Assembly (NCBI GenBank): GCA_947630595.1
Contig: CANRIG010000018.1
Span: 1 to 46,003, forward strand
DNA: 46,003 nucleotides
Source of the DNA: an uncultured Lachnospiraceae bacterium
Lineage (GTDB): Bacteria > Bacillota > Clostridia > Lachnospirales > Lachnospiraceae
Reading direction: 5' to 3'
The notes under the pieces were generated by a model that saw nothing but the letters and a program-made list of their open reading frames with translations, had not been told where the DNA came from and ran no database searches. Shown piece by piece: positions 24,783 to 33,246 of this stretch (positions within the stretch are counted from its first letter, which is position 1; every line of letters begins with the position of its first letter). The position numbers and the translations under genes were made by a program.

Positions 24783-24816
24783 AAAATACGGCATGACCGA
24801 AATCATGCCGCATTTT
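24783..24816 (-). terminator. Terminator of the decarboxylase operon
   Basis: A hairpin with stem AAAAT-CGGCATGA/TCATGCCG-ATTTT and a 6-nt loop lies 31 nt past the oadA-like stop. The flanking A and T runs make it work in either direction. Confidence 0.85.
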
Positions 24817-24846
24817 GAAATATCGTATTCTTGTCTGAAACAGCGA

Positions 24847-26259
24847 TCACACCGGATAAGCCTTGTTCTCGTTGTCCGCCACGGTCGGGTCGACCTTCTT
24901 TTCCTGTGCCTGTCTGTACTTGAAGAAGTCGGTAGCCACCTGCGGGAACAGCGCGTAGGACAGCACGTCCTCCTCCTGCTCGGACCACTGCGCCATCTCG
25001 CCGCGCAGCGTATCCAGCTCGTCCGGGATCAGGTCCGCCGGACGGCAGGTGATGATCTCCGCGTCGCCGATGCACTTCTTCTGGATTTCCGGATCGAACG
25101 GTTTGACGGTTGCGCCGTACTTGCCGCTGAGGATGTCCTTCGTCTCCTTGGTCACCATCTTGTAGCGGCCGCCCTGGATGACGTTCATCACGGCCTGCGT
25201 GCCGACGATCTGTGAGGACGGGGTAACGAGCGGCGGCTCGCCCAGATCTTTACGCACTCTCGGCACTTCCTCAAGCACTTCGTAATACTTGTCTTCCGCA
25301 TGCATATCCTTAAGCTGCGAGGTCAGGTTCGACAGCATGCCGCCCGGTACCTGGTACAGCAGGGTCTTGATGTTGACGCCCATGTTCTTCGGGTTGAGCA
25401 GGCCGGTCTCGAGCGCTTTGTCGCGCAGCGGACGGAAGTAGTCTGCGATTTCGTCCAGGAGCTTGGAATCAAAGCCCGTGTCGTACGGCGTGCCCTTGAA
25501 AGTCTCTACCATCACCTCGGTCGCCGGCTGGGACGTGCCCAGAGCGAACGGAGACATTGCGGTGTCGATGACGTCCACACCGGCCTCGACAGCCTTCAGG
25601 TAGGTCATGGAAGCAACGCCGGAAGTGTAATGCGTGTGCAGCTGAATCGGCAGGGAAACCGCTTCCTTGAGCGCTTTCACCAGCTCGGTCGCCTTGTACG
25701 GCACCAGCAGGCCCGCCATATCCTTGATACAGATGGAGTTCGCACCCATATCCTCGATTCTCTTTGCCAGGTCTACCCAGTACTCCAGCGTGTAAGCGTC
25801 GCCCAGCGTGTAGGACATTGCCACCTGCGCATGCGCTTTTTCCTTATTTGCCGCCGTCACAGCGGTCTGCAGGTTGCGGATATCGTTGAGGCAGTCGAAA
25901 ATACGGATGATATCGATGCCGTTTGCCACGGATTTCTGTACGAAGTACTCTACCACGTCGTCTGCGTACGGACGGTAGCCCAGGATATTCTGGCCGCGGA
26001 ACAGCATCTGCAGCTTCGTGTTCTTGAAGCCGTCGCGCAGCTTGCGCAGTCTGTCCCAGGGATCCTCTTTCAGGAAACGCAGGGAAGCGTCAAAGGTAGC
26101 GCCGCCCCAGCACTCTACGGAATGATAACCTACCTTGTCCAGCTTGTCGACGATCGGGAGCATCTGCTCGGTCGACATTCTGGTAGCGATCAGAGACTGA
26201 TGCGCGTCACGCAGAATCGTCTCAGTTATTTTAATGGGTTTTTTAACTTGTTCTGCCAT
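24847..26259 (-). CDS. oadA: Oxaloacetate decarboxylase alpha-type carboxyltransferase (5S/PycB type)
   Basis: This biotin-dependent carboxyltransferase moves CO2 between oxaloacetate/pyruvate and carrier biotin. The 470-residue product has the TIM barrel with ITETILRDAHQSLIATRM, the GGATFDASLRFLKEDPW loop and FRGQNILGYRPYADDVV. The catalytic Lys is in SICIKDMAGLL and the metal His pair in PIQLHTHYTSG. The length equals a carboxyltransferase without a fused biotin domain; biotin sits on the separate carrier at 27708-28088. It is last in a five-gene operon and could be called pycB or the 5S transcarboxylase subunit. Substrate is inferred from the family. Confidence 0.93.
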   Translation of the reverse strand: MAEQVKKPIKITETILRDAHQSLIATRMSTEQMLPIVDKLDKVGYHSVECWGGATFDASLRFLKEDPWDRLRKLRDGFKNTKLQMLFRGQNILGYRPYADDVVEYFVQKSVANGIDIIRIFDCLNDIRNLQTAVTAANKEKAHAQVAMSYTLGDAYTLEYWVDLAKRIEDMGANSICIKDMAGLLVPYKATELVKALKEAVSLPIQLHTHYTSGVASMTYLKAVEAGVDVIDTAMSPFALGTSQPATEVMVETFKGTPYDTGFDSKLLDEIADYFRPLRDKALETGLLNPKNMGVNIKTLLYQVPGGMLSNLTSQLKDMHAEDKYYEVLEEVPRVRKDLGEPPLVTPSSQIVGTQAVMNVIQGGRYKMVTKETKDILSGKYGATVKPFDPEIQKKCIGDAEIITCRPADLIPDELDTLRGEMAQWSEQEEDVLSYALFPQVATDFFKYRQAQEKKVDPTVADNENKAYPV

Positions 26260-26283
26260 GTTATTCCTCCTATATATAATTTC

Positions 26284-26492
26284 GCTTGCTTTCGTTAAGT
26301 GTATTCACACAAAACGGCCTCGCACTAAACTCAAGCCGCGCCTTCGGCTTGCTTTCGTTAAGTGCACTCACATGGAAGTTCCGTGTGCTAGCACTCGGCC
26401 TGCGCCTCTGGCTTGCCCTCGTTAAGTACACGGAACGACCTCGCACTAAACTCAAGCCGCGCCTTCGGCTTGCTTTCGTTAAGTGCTTCCGG
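26284..26492 (-). repeat. Roughly 60-nt tandem repeats between the beta and alpha decarboxylase genes
   Basis: Three units of about 57, 62 and 63 nt and a partial fourth each begin CACTTAACGAAAGCAAGC (minus strand). Two contain AAGCCGAAGGCGCGGCTT, which folds as a short hairpin. The first and third are nearly identical, the second diverged. The array fills the gap within the operon, ending just before the oadA ribosome binding site. It could modulate the alpha:beta expression ratio (inference). Confidence 0.9.
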
Positions 26493-27650
26493 TCATACTC
26501 CGAAGATAGCCATGAAGGTGCCGGCCGCCACGGCGGTACCGATCACACCGGCCACGTTCGGCCCCATCGCGTGCATCAGCAGGAAGTTGGTCGGGTCTGC
26601 CTCCGCGCCTACCTTCTGCGACACGCGGGCCGCCATCGGCACGGCGGATACGCCGGCGGAACCGATCAGCGGATTGATCTTGCCGCCCGACATCTTGCAC
26701 ATCAGCTTGCCGAAGAGCACGCCGCCTGCGGTACCGAATGCAAACGCCACCAGACCGAGGATGACGATCTTGATCGTGTCAAGGTTCAGGAACGCCTCTG
26801 CGCTCGTGGTCGCGCCCACGGAAGTGCCGAGCAGGATAACCACAATGTACATCATCGCATTGCTTGCCGTCTCGGTCAGCTGTCTGACCACGCCGCTCTC
26901 ACGGAACAGGTTGCCGAGCATCAGCATACCGACCAGCGGAGCCGTCGACGGAAGCAGCATACAAACAACGATGGTGATGATGATCGGGAACAGGATTTTC
27001 TCCAGCTTGGACACCGGACGAAGCTGTTCCATCTTGATCTTGCGCTCTTTTTCCGTCGTCAGCAGCTTCATGATCGGCGGCTGGATGATCGGAACCAGAG
27101 ACATATAGGAGTAGGCCGCCACGGCGATCGGTCCCATGAGGTCGGTCTGGCTCAGCTTACTTGCGAGGAAGATCGAGGTCGGGCCGTCCGCGCCGCCGAT
27201 GATGGAAATCGCGGCCGCCGCTTTGCCGTTGAAGCCCATGAAAATCGCGAGGAAGTATGCCATGTAAATACCGAGCTGCGCCGCCGCGCCCAGCAGGAAG
27301 CTGCGCGGGTTCGCGATCAGCGGGCCAAAGTCGGTCATGGCGCCGACGCCCATGAAAATCAGGGACGGAAGGATACTCCACTCATCCATCAGATAGAAAT
27401 AATGAAGCAGGCCGCCTGCGTGCTCGATGCCGTTCACGTCCGTGTACGGCTGCGCCATGATATCCGGATAGATATTTACCAGCAGCATGCCGAACGCAAT
27501 CGGAACGAGAAGCAGAGGCTCAAAACCATGCTTGATTGCCAAATACAGGAACACACAGGCCACAACGATCATGACATAGTTGCCCCATGTCAGATTCAGA
27601 AATGCCGTCTGGTCCAGCAAGTTGGACAATGTATTTGTAATGTAAGACAT
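26493..27650 (-). CDS. oadB: Sodium ion-translocating decarboxylase beta subunit
   Basis: The beta subunit decarboxylates carboxybiotin and pumps sodium out across the membrane. The 385-residue product has about nine to eleven hydrophobic segments. It carries family signatures PSLIFMGVGAMTDFGPLIANPRS, the AAISIIGGADGPTSIF sodium/carboxybiotin site with its conserved Asp, and SYMSLVPIIQPPIMKLLTT. NPLIGSAGVSAVPMAARVSQ and LMHAMGPNVAGVIGTA lie near the C-terminus. The ATG follows GGGAGG. It may be named gcdB or mmdB depending on the substrate of the complex. It follows the biotin carrier and precedes oadA. Confidence 0.95.
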   Translation of the reverse strand: MSYITNTLSNLLDQTAFLNLTWGNYVMIVVACVFLYLAIKHGFEPLLLVPIAFGMLLVNIYPDIMAQPYTDVNGIEHAGGLLHYFYLMDEWSILPSLIFMGVGAMTDFGPLIANPRSFLLGAAAQLGIYMAYFLAIFMGFNGKAAAAISIIGGADGPTSIFLASKLSQTDLMGPIAVAAYSYMSLVPIIQPPIMKLLTTEKERKIKMEQLRPVSKLEKILFPIIITIVVCMLLPSTAPLVGMLMLGNLFRESGVVRQLTETASNAMMYIVVILLGTSVGATTSAEAFLNLDTIKIVILGLVAFAFGTAGGVLFGKLMCKMSGGKINPLIGSAGVSAVPMAARVSQKVGAEADPTNFLLMHAMGPNVAGVIGTAVAAGTFMAIFGV

Positions 27651-27707
27651 TTTTTTACCTCCCAGTTCGTATTCTCAGACAATGTCCGTCAGTCCTGAAC
27701 GACTGAC

Positions 27708-28088
27708 TCAGTTCAGGGATGCGAGCACGTCGCCTGACTCAATTGCCTGGCCCACGGTAACGTCGATGCTTGCCACCGTGCCGTCCTGCGGTGCAACAAC
27801 CGGGATCTCCATCTTCATTGCCTCAAGAATTACGATGCTGTCGCCTGCCTTTACGGCCTGGCCTACGCTTGCCTCTACCTTAAATACCTTGCCCGGTACG
27901 GAAGCGGTCACCTTCACTGCGCCTGCTCCGCCTGCTGCAGGAGCCGCCGCAGCCGGAGCCGCCTTGGGAGCCGCTTTCGGAGCTGCCTTCTTCGGAGCCG
28001 CCGCTGCAGGAGCCGCGCCCGTGCCGATGCCTTCCTCTACCGTTACCTCGTATACATTGCCGTTCACTGTGATCGTATAATTTTTCAT
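27708..28088 (-). CDS. Biotin carboxyl carrier protein of the decarboxylase
   Basis: Carries biotin between the carboxyltransferases and the membrane beta subunit. The 126-residue product starts with the typical KNYTITVNGNVYEVTVEE. A flexible Ala/Pro/Lys-rich linker follows (about residues 28-52). It ends in a biotinyl domain with the modified Lys in VILEAMKMEIPV and the mirror half APQDGTVASIDVTVGQAIESGDVL. The ATG follows AGGAGG. It equals the 1.3S subunit of transcarboxylase or the gamma subunit (MmdC/GcdC) of sodium pumps. Confidence 0.96.
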   Translation of the reverse strand: MKNYTITVNGNVYEVTVEEGIGTGAAPAAAAPKKAAPKAAPKAAPAAAAPAAGGAGAVKVTASVPGKVFKVEASVGQAVKAGDSIVILEAMKMEIPVVAPQDGTVASIDVTVGQAIESGDVLASLN

Positions 28089-28105
28089 GATAAGTCCTCC
28101 TGTAC

Positions 28106-28960
28106 TTAGGCTCTCTGCCAGTTTCTTTTATTTGCTTTTTTAATGGAACGAACTACAAAACTGTCGCCGGTGGTGGTGGCGGACGCTGCAATCGCCGCCG
28201 TGATGACCGCTACCAGCTCCAGGTCATCCATGAGATCCTCCTCCGCTGCAGCCGATGCTGACGCAGCCGGTGCCGCCGGAGCCGCCGCAGGCGCTGCCGG
28301 AGCCTTGTGCGCTGCCGGAGCGGGCTGTTTCTTTTTCGCCATCTTCTCCACCATATCCGGGATATAATGGAGCTTGCCGATCAGCCAGCTTAAAAACAGC
28401 AGGGTCAGGAACACGATGCCGAGACCCATGACGGTATTCAGCGCCGCGCGCTCCATCAGAATCCCCATCGGATAATTTACTTCCCAGTTCACGGTGACTG
28501 TCTGTGTCTCAGGATTCATTGCGTAAGTGACAACCACGTCGGTGTTGTCCTTAATTTTTTCATACTTTGCATGTCCGGTCACGGATGTGCCGTCCGCGGA
28601 AATCTCCGCATCCGTCACCTCCACGAACGCGCCCAGCTCGTCTTTCACGGAATTCCAGTTGGTGGCGATGGCCGCGCTGGAAACGTCGTCGCTCTCCATC
28701 ATCATGGCGAGCTGCTCGTCGGTCAGGGAAGACGCCTGGCTCAGCACCGAGGAAAGCATCGTCTTGGCCGTGTCCTCGATGGAAGCTGCCGTCTCCGGCT
28801 CTGTCTCCGCCTCTGCGCCGGCCTCCGAAACCGCCTCGGTCGCCTGCTCGGTTACCTGCTCCGTCGCCTGCGCTTCCGTCTCATCCGCGTATGCGCCCAT
28901 GGGGCAGACAGCGATGCAAAGTCCGGCTGCAAGTAAAACTGCACTTAATCTACGCCTCAT
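28106..28960 (-). CDS. Gamma/delta-type (OadG) subunit with large exported N-terminal domain
   Basis: The ATG at 28960 follows GAGGTGA by 7-8 nt; a GTG three codons upstream overlaps that site. The 284-residue product has a signal peptide (about residues 1-28, ending GAYADE), an acidic Glu/Ala/Thr stretch, and an extracytoplasmic domain of about 110 residues. One membrane helix follows (about 175-195: LNTVMGLGIVFLTLLFLSWLIG), then a Pro/Ala linker. The C-terminus DDLELVAVITAAIAASATTTGDSFVVRSIKKANKRNW is the OadG/MmdD signature. The small subunit assembles the carboxyltransferase and beta subunits. Standard OadG proteins are about 80-120 residues, so the exported domain is an addition. Confidence 0.85.
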   Translation of the reverse strand: MRRRLSAVLLAAGLCIAVCPMGAYADETEAQATEQVTEQATEAVSEAGAEAETEPETAASIEDTAKTMLSSVLSQASSLTDEQLAMMMESDDVSSAAIATNWNSVKDELGAFVEVTDAEISADGTSVTGHAKYEKIKDNTDVVVTYAMNPETQTVTVNWEVNYPMGILMERAALNTVMGLGIVFLTLLFLSWLIGKLHYIPDMVEKMAKKKQPAPAAHKAPAAPAAAPAAPAASASAAAEEDLMDDLELVAVITAAIAASATTTGDSFVVRSIKKANKRNWQRA

Positions 28961-28974
28961 GTAATTCACCTCGC

Positions 28975-30411
28975 TTAAACTGTTCCGTGTTTTTTGGACG
29001 GGCGGTCATCTCTCTTTGTGAACAGCATTTCAAAAGCGCCGATCACATATTTTCTGGTATCCTCCGCCTCGATGACGGTATCTACATAGCCTCTCTTCGC
29101 CGCGGCCGCTGCGCTCGACTGAAGCGCCGCGTACTCCGCCGCCTTTTCATTGATCACCTTGATGTCCGCGTCCGCATACATGATCTTGGCCGCAAGCTGC
29201 GCGTCCATCATGCCGATCTGCGCGCCGCTCCATGCAAACGTCATGTCCGCGCCGATCGCCTTGCTGTTCATTGCCACATACGCGCTGCCGAATGCCTTTC
29301 CGGTAATGACGTTGACCTTCGGAACGGTCGCGTTTGCAAACGCATAGGTCAGCTTCGCCGCCGCCTTTGCGATCCGCTTCTCAGAGCACTTGCTCGCCTT
29401 GAAGCCAGCCACGTTCGTCAGGGTAAGCACCGGAATCTCAAACGCGTCGCAGAAGTTGACAAACTCCGCCGCCTTGACGGCGCCGCGCGCGCTCAGCACG
29501 CAGTCGTAGGTCGTTTCCAGATTGCCGTCCTCATCGTACACCTCGGTCCGGTTCGCCACCGCGCCCACGGTCGTGCCGTTCAGTCTCAGGAAACCGGTGA
29601 CCATATCCGGCGCGTAAGCCGCCTTCACTTCCACGAAGCGGTGATCGTCCGCAATGTCGGAAAGAAGAATGACCGTATCGCCGACCGCGTTCGCCAGATC
29701 CTCGCTGGCGCGGTTGAGCTCGTCCGTGCACTCCTCATAGGACATGTCGTCCTCGTTATTCGCCGGCAGCATACATACCAGCTCGCGGATCTGAGCCATG
29801 ATCTCCGCCTCCGTGCCGACGAAATCCGCCAGCCCCGTCTCCTCGCTCTGGAACGCAGCGGACGCCGTATCGCATTTGTCCTTGCTGTTGCCGTCGAGCG
29901 CGTTGGGGGAATTGACAAACAGTTCCGCCTTCTTGCTTTCCATAAAGGTAAAATCGGCCAGGCCCGGCACCAGCGCCAGTCCGCCGCCGCATCTGCCGAG
30001 CACCGCCGTAATCTGCGGAATCACGCCGGATGCCGCCGCCTGCTTCATGTAAATCTCGCCGAATGCATTGAGCGCGTCCGTCGCCTCCTGCAGTCTCAGT
30101 CCCGCACAGTCCAGAAGTCCGATCACCGGAGCCCCCATTTTCAATGCCATGTCATAAAGGCCGGTAATTTTCTTTGCATGCATCTCACCGATGGTGCCTC
30201 CCAGCACGGATGCGTCCTGGCTGTATACATATACTAAATGGCCGTCAATCACACCGTATCCTGTCACCACACCGTCCCCCGGCGTTTCTGCCTGCTGCAT
30301 GTTGAAATCGGTGCTTCTGGCAGTTACTTGTCCGCCGATTTCAACAAAACTGTTCTCATCAAGTAAAGAAGCAATTCTTGTACTTGCCAAGCTTTGTGCT
30401 GTTTTACTCAT
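28975..30411 (-). CDS. mmdA: Acyl-CoA carboxyltransferase (methylmalonyl-CoA decarboxylase alpha / 12S type)
   Basis: A biotin-dependent carboxyltransferase of the AccD/PccB/MmdA family. The 478-residue product has the N-terminal crotonase fold (DGVVTGYGVIDGHLVYVYSQDASVLGGTIGEMHAKKI). The acyl-CoA oxyanion Gly pair is in LGRCGGGLALVPGLADFTFME, and the C-terminal carboxybiotin half carries VLTLTNVAGFKASKCSEKRIAKAAAKL and GKAFGSAYVAMNSKAIGADMTFAW. It is a shorter variant than typical 510-residue MmdA. It is first in the operon; its ATG follows GGAGGG. Together with the OadA-type subunit it gives the operon two carboxyltransferase specificities. Confidence 0.88.
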   Translation of the reverse strand: MSKTAQSLASTRIASLLDENSFVEIGGQVTARSTDFNMQQAETPGDGVVTGYGVIDGHLVYVYSQDASVLGGTIGEMHAKKITGLYDMALKMGAPVIGLLDCAGLRLQEATDALNAFGEIYMKQAAASGVIPQITAVLGRCGGGLALVPGLADFTFMESKKAELFVNSPNALDGNSKDKCDTASAAFQSEETGLADFVGTEAEIMAQIRELVCMLPANNEDDMSYEECTDELNRASEDLANAVGDTVILLSDIADDHRFVEVKAAYAPDMVTGFLRLNGTTVGAVANRTEVYDEDGNLETTYDCVLSARGAVKAAEFVNFCDAFEIPVLTLTNVAGFKASKCSEKRIAKAAAKLTYAFANATVPKVNVITGKAFGSAYVAMNSKAIGADMTFAWSGAQIGMMDAQLAAKIMYADADIKVINEKAAEYAALQSSAAAAAKRGYVDTVIEAEDTRKYVIGAFEMLFTKRDDRPSKKHGTV

Positions 30412-30458
30412 TCTTCAGCCCTCCATGTTCTATAGATAATGTAAACCAATTTCTGCCG

Positions 30459-30464
30459 ATTATA
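30459..30464 (-). promoter_or_regulatory. -10 box of the decarboxylase operon promoter
   Basis: Minus strand TATAAT, 48 nt upstream of the mmdA-like ATG; the region 17 nt farther reads TTTTTG, a weak -35. Between here and the dac stop (30575) there is an AGAAC/GTTCT hairpin near 30521-30536 but no clear terminator. Confidence 0.55.
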
Positions 30465-30574
30465 TAGTAGCGTGTTTGCCCCAAAAAAGCAAGCAGTTTT
30501 TCGTCATAAATTTCACACAAGAACGCGGAGGTTCTGACGATTTCATGGGCGTTTTCACGATTTTTCCCGATATG

Positions 30575-31759
30575 TCAGACACCCATGCAGAAGCGGTTCC
30601 AGATTTCCCGCAGGCAGTACGGGTAGTCCCGGAGCGCGACATTTTCCCCGGCCACCACCGGATAAGAAGCGTACACTTCCGTCCCCAGCAGATAACGCAC
30701 CGTCCCCACCTGCTGTCCGGCCCGCACCGGCGCTTCCAGCTCCGGCTCCGTCCGCAGCTCTATGCGCACCTGCTCTTCCGGCCGCAGCAAAATCCGCAGG
30801 CTTTCCGGCTGGCGAACGACGGCGGGCACAGACGCGCTCTGCCCGTGCGCCACCGTAAGCGGCCCCGCCTGCAGCTGCGGGTCGATGAGCTCCCGCGTCT
30901 CGAAGTGCTCCAGCCCGTAGTTCATCAGCTTTTTCGCGTCGGTCCATTTGTAGCCCTTGTTGTTCGGCCAGCCGCAGGCCAGCAGCGCCACGATCAGCAG
31001 TTTGTCGCCGCGCTGCAGCGCCCCCACATAGCAGTATCCGGCCTTGCCGGTAAACCCGGTCTTCCCGGAGAGCGCGCCGTCCATCATCGAGAGAAAAGTA
31101 TTGTGGTTGCTGCACTGATAATGCCGCGTGCCGTCCACGTTGGAAAACGCGTGGGAAGCGGCCCTGGTAATCTCCAGAAACCGCTCCGCCTCCGGCGAGG
31201 CCGTCAGGCAGTAGCGCATGACCAGCGCCAGCTCCCGCGCCGTCGTGTGGTGGGCGCCATTTGCGTCCTCCGCGTCAAGCCCGTTGGGCGTAATATAATA
31301 GGTATGTTCGCATCCGATCGCCCGCGCTTTTTCGTTCATTTTCGCGGCAAACCCCTCGACGCTGCCTCCTGCCGCCTCCGCGATGCACACGGCGGTGTCG
31401 TTGTGCGATTCCAGCATCAGGGAATACAGCAGGTCTTTTAAATAGAAGCAGTCGCCCTGCACCATCCCCAGATGCACCTTCGGCTGCGCGGCCGCCTGAG
31501 CGGAAACCGTGCAGACCGTATCGCCTGGCAGGGATTCCAGCGCCAAAATGCAGGTCATGATCTTGGTGGTGCTGGCCATCGGCAGTTCCGTCTCCTCTTC
31601 TTTTCCGTAGAGCACGCGCCCGCTCCTGCCGTCCAGCAAAACGGCGCTGCGGGCATGCAGCTCTATCGTATCCGATTCCGCCGCGCCGTGCAGCGGCACA
31701 AGCCAGAGCAAGAGCCAGAGCAGCAGCCGTCCGGCATATCGTCGCCTCGATCCTCTCAT
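30575..31759 (-). CDS. D-alanyl-D-alanine carboxypeptidase (S11, PBP5/DacF-like)
   Basis: Removes the terminal D-Ala from peptidoglycan pentapeptides outside the membrane. The roughly 394-residue product begins with an Arg-rich signal peptide and hydrophobic core (LLLWLLLWLVPLHGAAE). The active-site motifs are Ser-Thr-Thr-Lys (MASTTKIM), Ser-His-Asn (LESHNDTAV) and Lys-Thr-Gly (LSGKTGFTGKAGY). A C-terminal beta-rich PBP5 domain ends REIWNRF. The ATG at 31759 is 12 nt after AAAGGAGGA; a TTG two codons earlier (31765) is at better spacing and could be the real start. It follows scpB by about 75 nt in one operon. It is paralogous to 34430-35650. Confidence 0.93.
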   Translation of the reverse strand: MRGSRRRYAGRLLLWLLLWLVPLHGAAESDTIELHARSAVLLDGRSGRVLYGKEEETELPMASTTKIMTCILALESLPGDTVCTVSAQAAAQPKVHLGMVQGDCFYLKDLLYSLMLESHNDTAVCIAEAAGGSVEGFAAKMNEKARAIGCEHTYYITPNGLDAEDANGAHHTTARELALVMRYCLTASPEAERFLEITRAASHAFSNVDGTRHYQCSNHNTFLSMMDGALSGKTGFTGKAGYCYVGALQRGDKLLIVALLACGWPNNKGYKWTDAKKLMNYGLEHFETRELIDPQLQAGPLTVAHGQSASVPAVVRQPESLRILLRPEEQVRIELRTEPELEAPVRAGQQVGTVRYLLGTEVYASYPVVAGENVALRDYPYCLREIWNRFCMGV

Positions 31760-31834
31760 AAACAAAAATATCCTCCTTTTGCACAGCGTCACGTGTTCCC
31801 TTAACTCTATGCAAAAGAAGGACAGAATATACAG

Positions 31835-32437
31835 TCAGACCTCCAGCTTCAACTGGATTTCCTCCTCGGCCTCGGCCTTGAAATCCTCCACCTGCACCGG
31901 ATTCGGCTCCGGCAGCTCCTCGATGGAGTGCACGCCGAAATGGCGCAGGAATTCCTCCGTCGTCCCGAACAGAATCGGCCGGCCCGGCGCGTCCAGACGG
32001 CCCAGCTCGCGCACCAGATTGTACTCGATCAGCTTGTTGACCGCATGGTCGCACTTGACGCCGCGAATTTTCTCGATCTCGAGCTTTGTGATCGGCTGCT
32101 TGTAGGCGATGATGGACAGCGTCTCCATGGCCACGTCCGTGAGCGTGATTTTGCGCGGCTGCTTCGCCACCCGGATCAGGTACTCATAGAGCTCGCTCTT
32201 GGTGCAGAGCTGAAACGAATCCTCCAGCTCCGTGATCTGGATGCCGCGGTCTTCCTCGCGGTAACGCTCCATCATATGGTAAATGATTTTTTTCGTCGTC
32301 TCCCGGTCCTGCTCGATGGCCTTCGCCAGCCGGTCGAGCTCCACCGATTCCCCGACGGCAAAAAGAATCGCTTCGATCGCCGCCTCCGCTTTTTTCCTTT
32401 CCACGTAAGTCTCTCCGTTCTGTTCAAAATGTGACAT
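31835..32437 (-). CDS. scpB: Segregation and condensation protein ScpB
   Basis: ScpB is a winged-helix kleisin-associated subunit of the SMC-ScpAB condensin that organises and segregates the chromosome. The ATG at 32437, 5 nt after the scpA stop, gives a 200-residue protein. It shows AAIEAILFAVGESVELDRLAKAIE, TDVAMETLSIIAYKQPITKLEIEKIRGV and the second wing LVRELGRLDAPGRPILFGTTEEFLRHFG, the standard ScpB motifs. The ribosome binding site is weak (GAGTGA), as expected for translational coupling to scpA. Confidence 0.97.
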   Translation of the reverse strand: MSHFEQNGETYVERKKAEAAIEAILFAVGESVELDRLAKAIEQDRETTKKIIYHMMERYREEDRGIQITELEDSFQLCTKSELYEYLIRVAKQPRKITLTDVAMETLSIIAYKQPITKLEIEKIRGVKCDHAVNKLIEYNLVRELGRLDAPGRPILFGTTEEFLRHFGVHSIEELPEPNPVQVEDFKAEAEEEIQLKLEV

Positions 32438-32442
32438 TTCAC

Positions 32443-33225
32443 TCAGTCGTAATCCCCGGTCAGGGTGTTCAGCTCGCCCTCTTTGCCCGTATAGCGGATG
32501 TAAATGTCGGCGAACGTCCCCTCCTGGCTGACCTCGGCCTTGCCCTCTTTCATCAGCTCCAGCAGGGTCAGAAAGGTGACGATCCCGTACATCTTTCCGC
32601 CGCGCAGGCGGCACAGCTCACGGAACGTGCAGTTTCCGTGCTCCACAATGTAGCGCTCCACAAAGCGCATCGTCTCCCCGAGGTCGACCTCCTCCCGGCG
32701 CAGCGTGCCGAAACGGCTGCGGATCGGGTCAACGCGGTTCTCCTGCCGCCGGAGCAGGTCGCGGAACATCGCGTGAAGCCCCTGCAGCGTCACGCCGTCC
32801 AGCAGGCTGTCGAGCTCGACCGGCTCGCGGTACGCCAGCACCTCCTCCGGAATCGCCGGCTCCCTGTAATAATGAAAGGCGGCGTCCTCCTGACGGTCGC
32901 GCAGCTCGCCGGCCATATACTTGTACATCTTGTACTCCAGCAACTTCTGCACCAGCTCTTCCCGCGGGTCTGACTCCCCGCCCTCCTCAGTCACCTCGGG
33001 TGGGAGCAACATCCGCGACTTGATATCCAGCAGCGTCGCCGCCATCACCAGAAACTCGCTCATCACATCCAGATTCTCACTCTGCATCCGGCTGATGTAC
33101 TCCATATACTGATTGGTGATCTCCACGATCGGAATGTCGTAGATGTTTACTTTATTTTTTTCGATCAAATGAAGCAGCAAATCCAGCGGGCCCTCAAAAG
33201 CCTGCAGCTTTACCGGTATTCCCAT
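32443..33225 (-). CDS. scpA: Segregation and condensation protein ScpA (kleisin)
   Basis: ScpA bridges the SMC heads. The 260-residue product begins GIPVKLQAFEGPLDLLLHLIEKNKVNIYDIPIVEITNQYMEYI, the signature of the family. The ESDPREELVQKLLEYKMYK segment and the C-terminal winged helix (VTFLTLLELMKEGKAEVSQEGTFADIYI) that binds the SMC cap follow. The ATG follows AGAGGGAAG. It sits 21 nt after the metallophosphoesterase gene and is coupled to scpB. Confidence 0.97.
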   Translation of the reverse strand: MGIPVKLQAFEGPLDLLLHLIEKNKVNIYDIPIVEITNQYMEYISRMQSENLDVMSEFLVMAATLLDIKSRMLLPPEVTEEGGESDPREELVQKLLEYKMYKYMAGELRDRQEDAAFHYYREPAIPEEVLAYREPVELDSLLDGVTLQGLHAMFRDLLRRQENRVDPIRSRFGTLRREEVDLGETMRFVERYIVEHGNCTFRELCRLRGGKMYGIVTFLTLLELMKEGKAEVSQEGTFADIYIRYTGKEGELNTLTGDYD

Positions 33226-33246
33226 GGCATCTTCCCTCTGTCCGTC

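Noticed and set aside
26270-26455. Short frame through the oadB-oadA gap with repeated LNESKPKARLEFSAR peptides
   Set aside because: The peptide repeats only mirror the 60-nt DNA repeats, and there is no ribosome binding site or known domain.
28567-30237. A 556-codon plus-strand open frame
   Set aside because: It is the opposite-strand shadow of the GC-rich gamma and carboxyltransferase genes with no motif.
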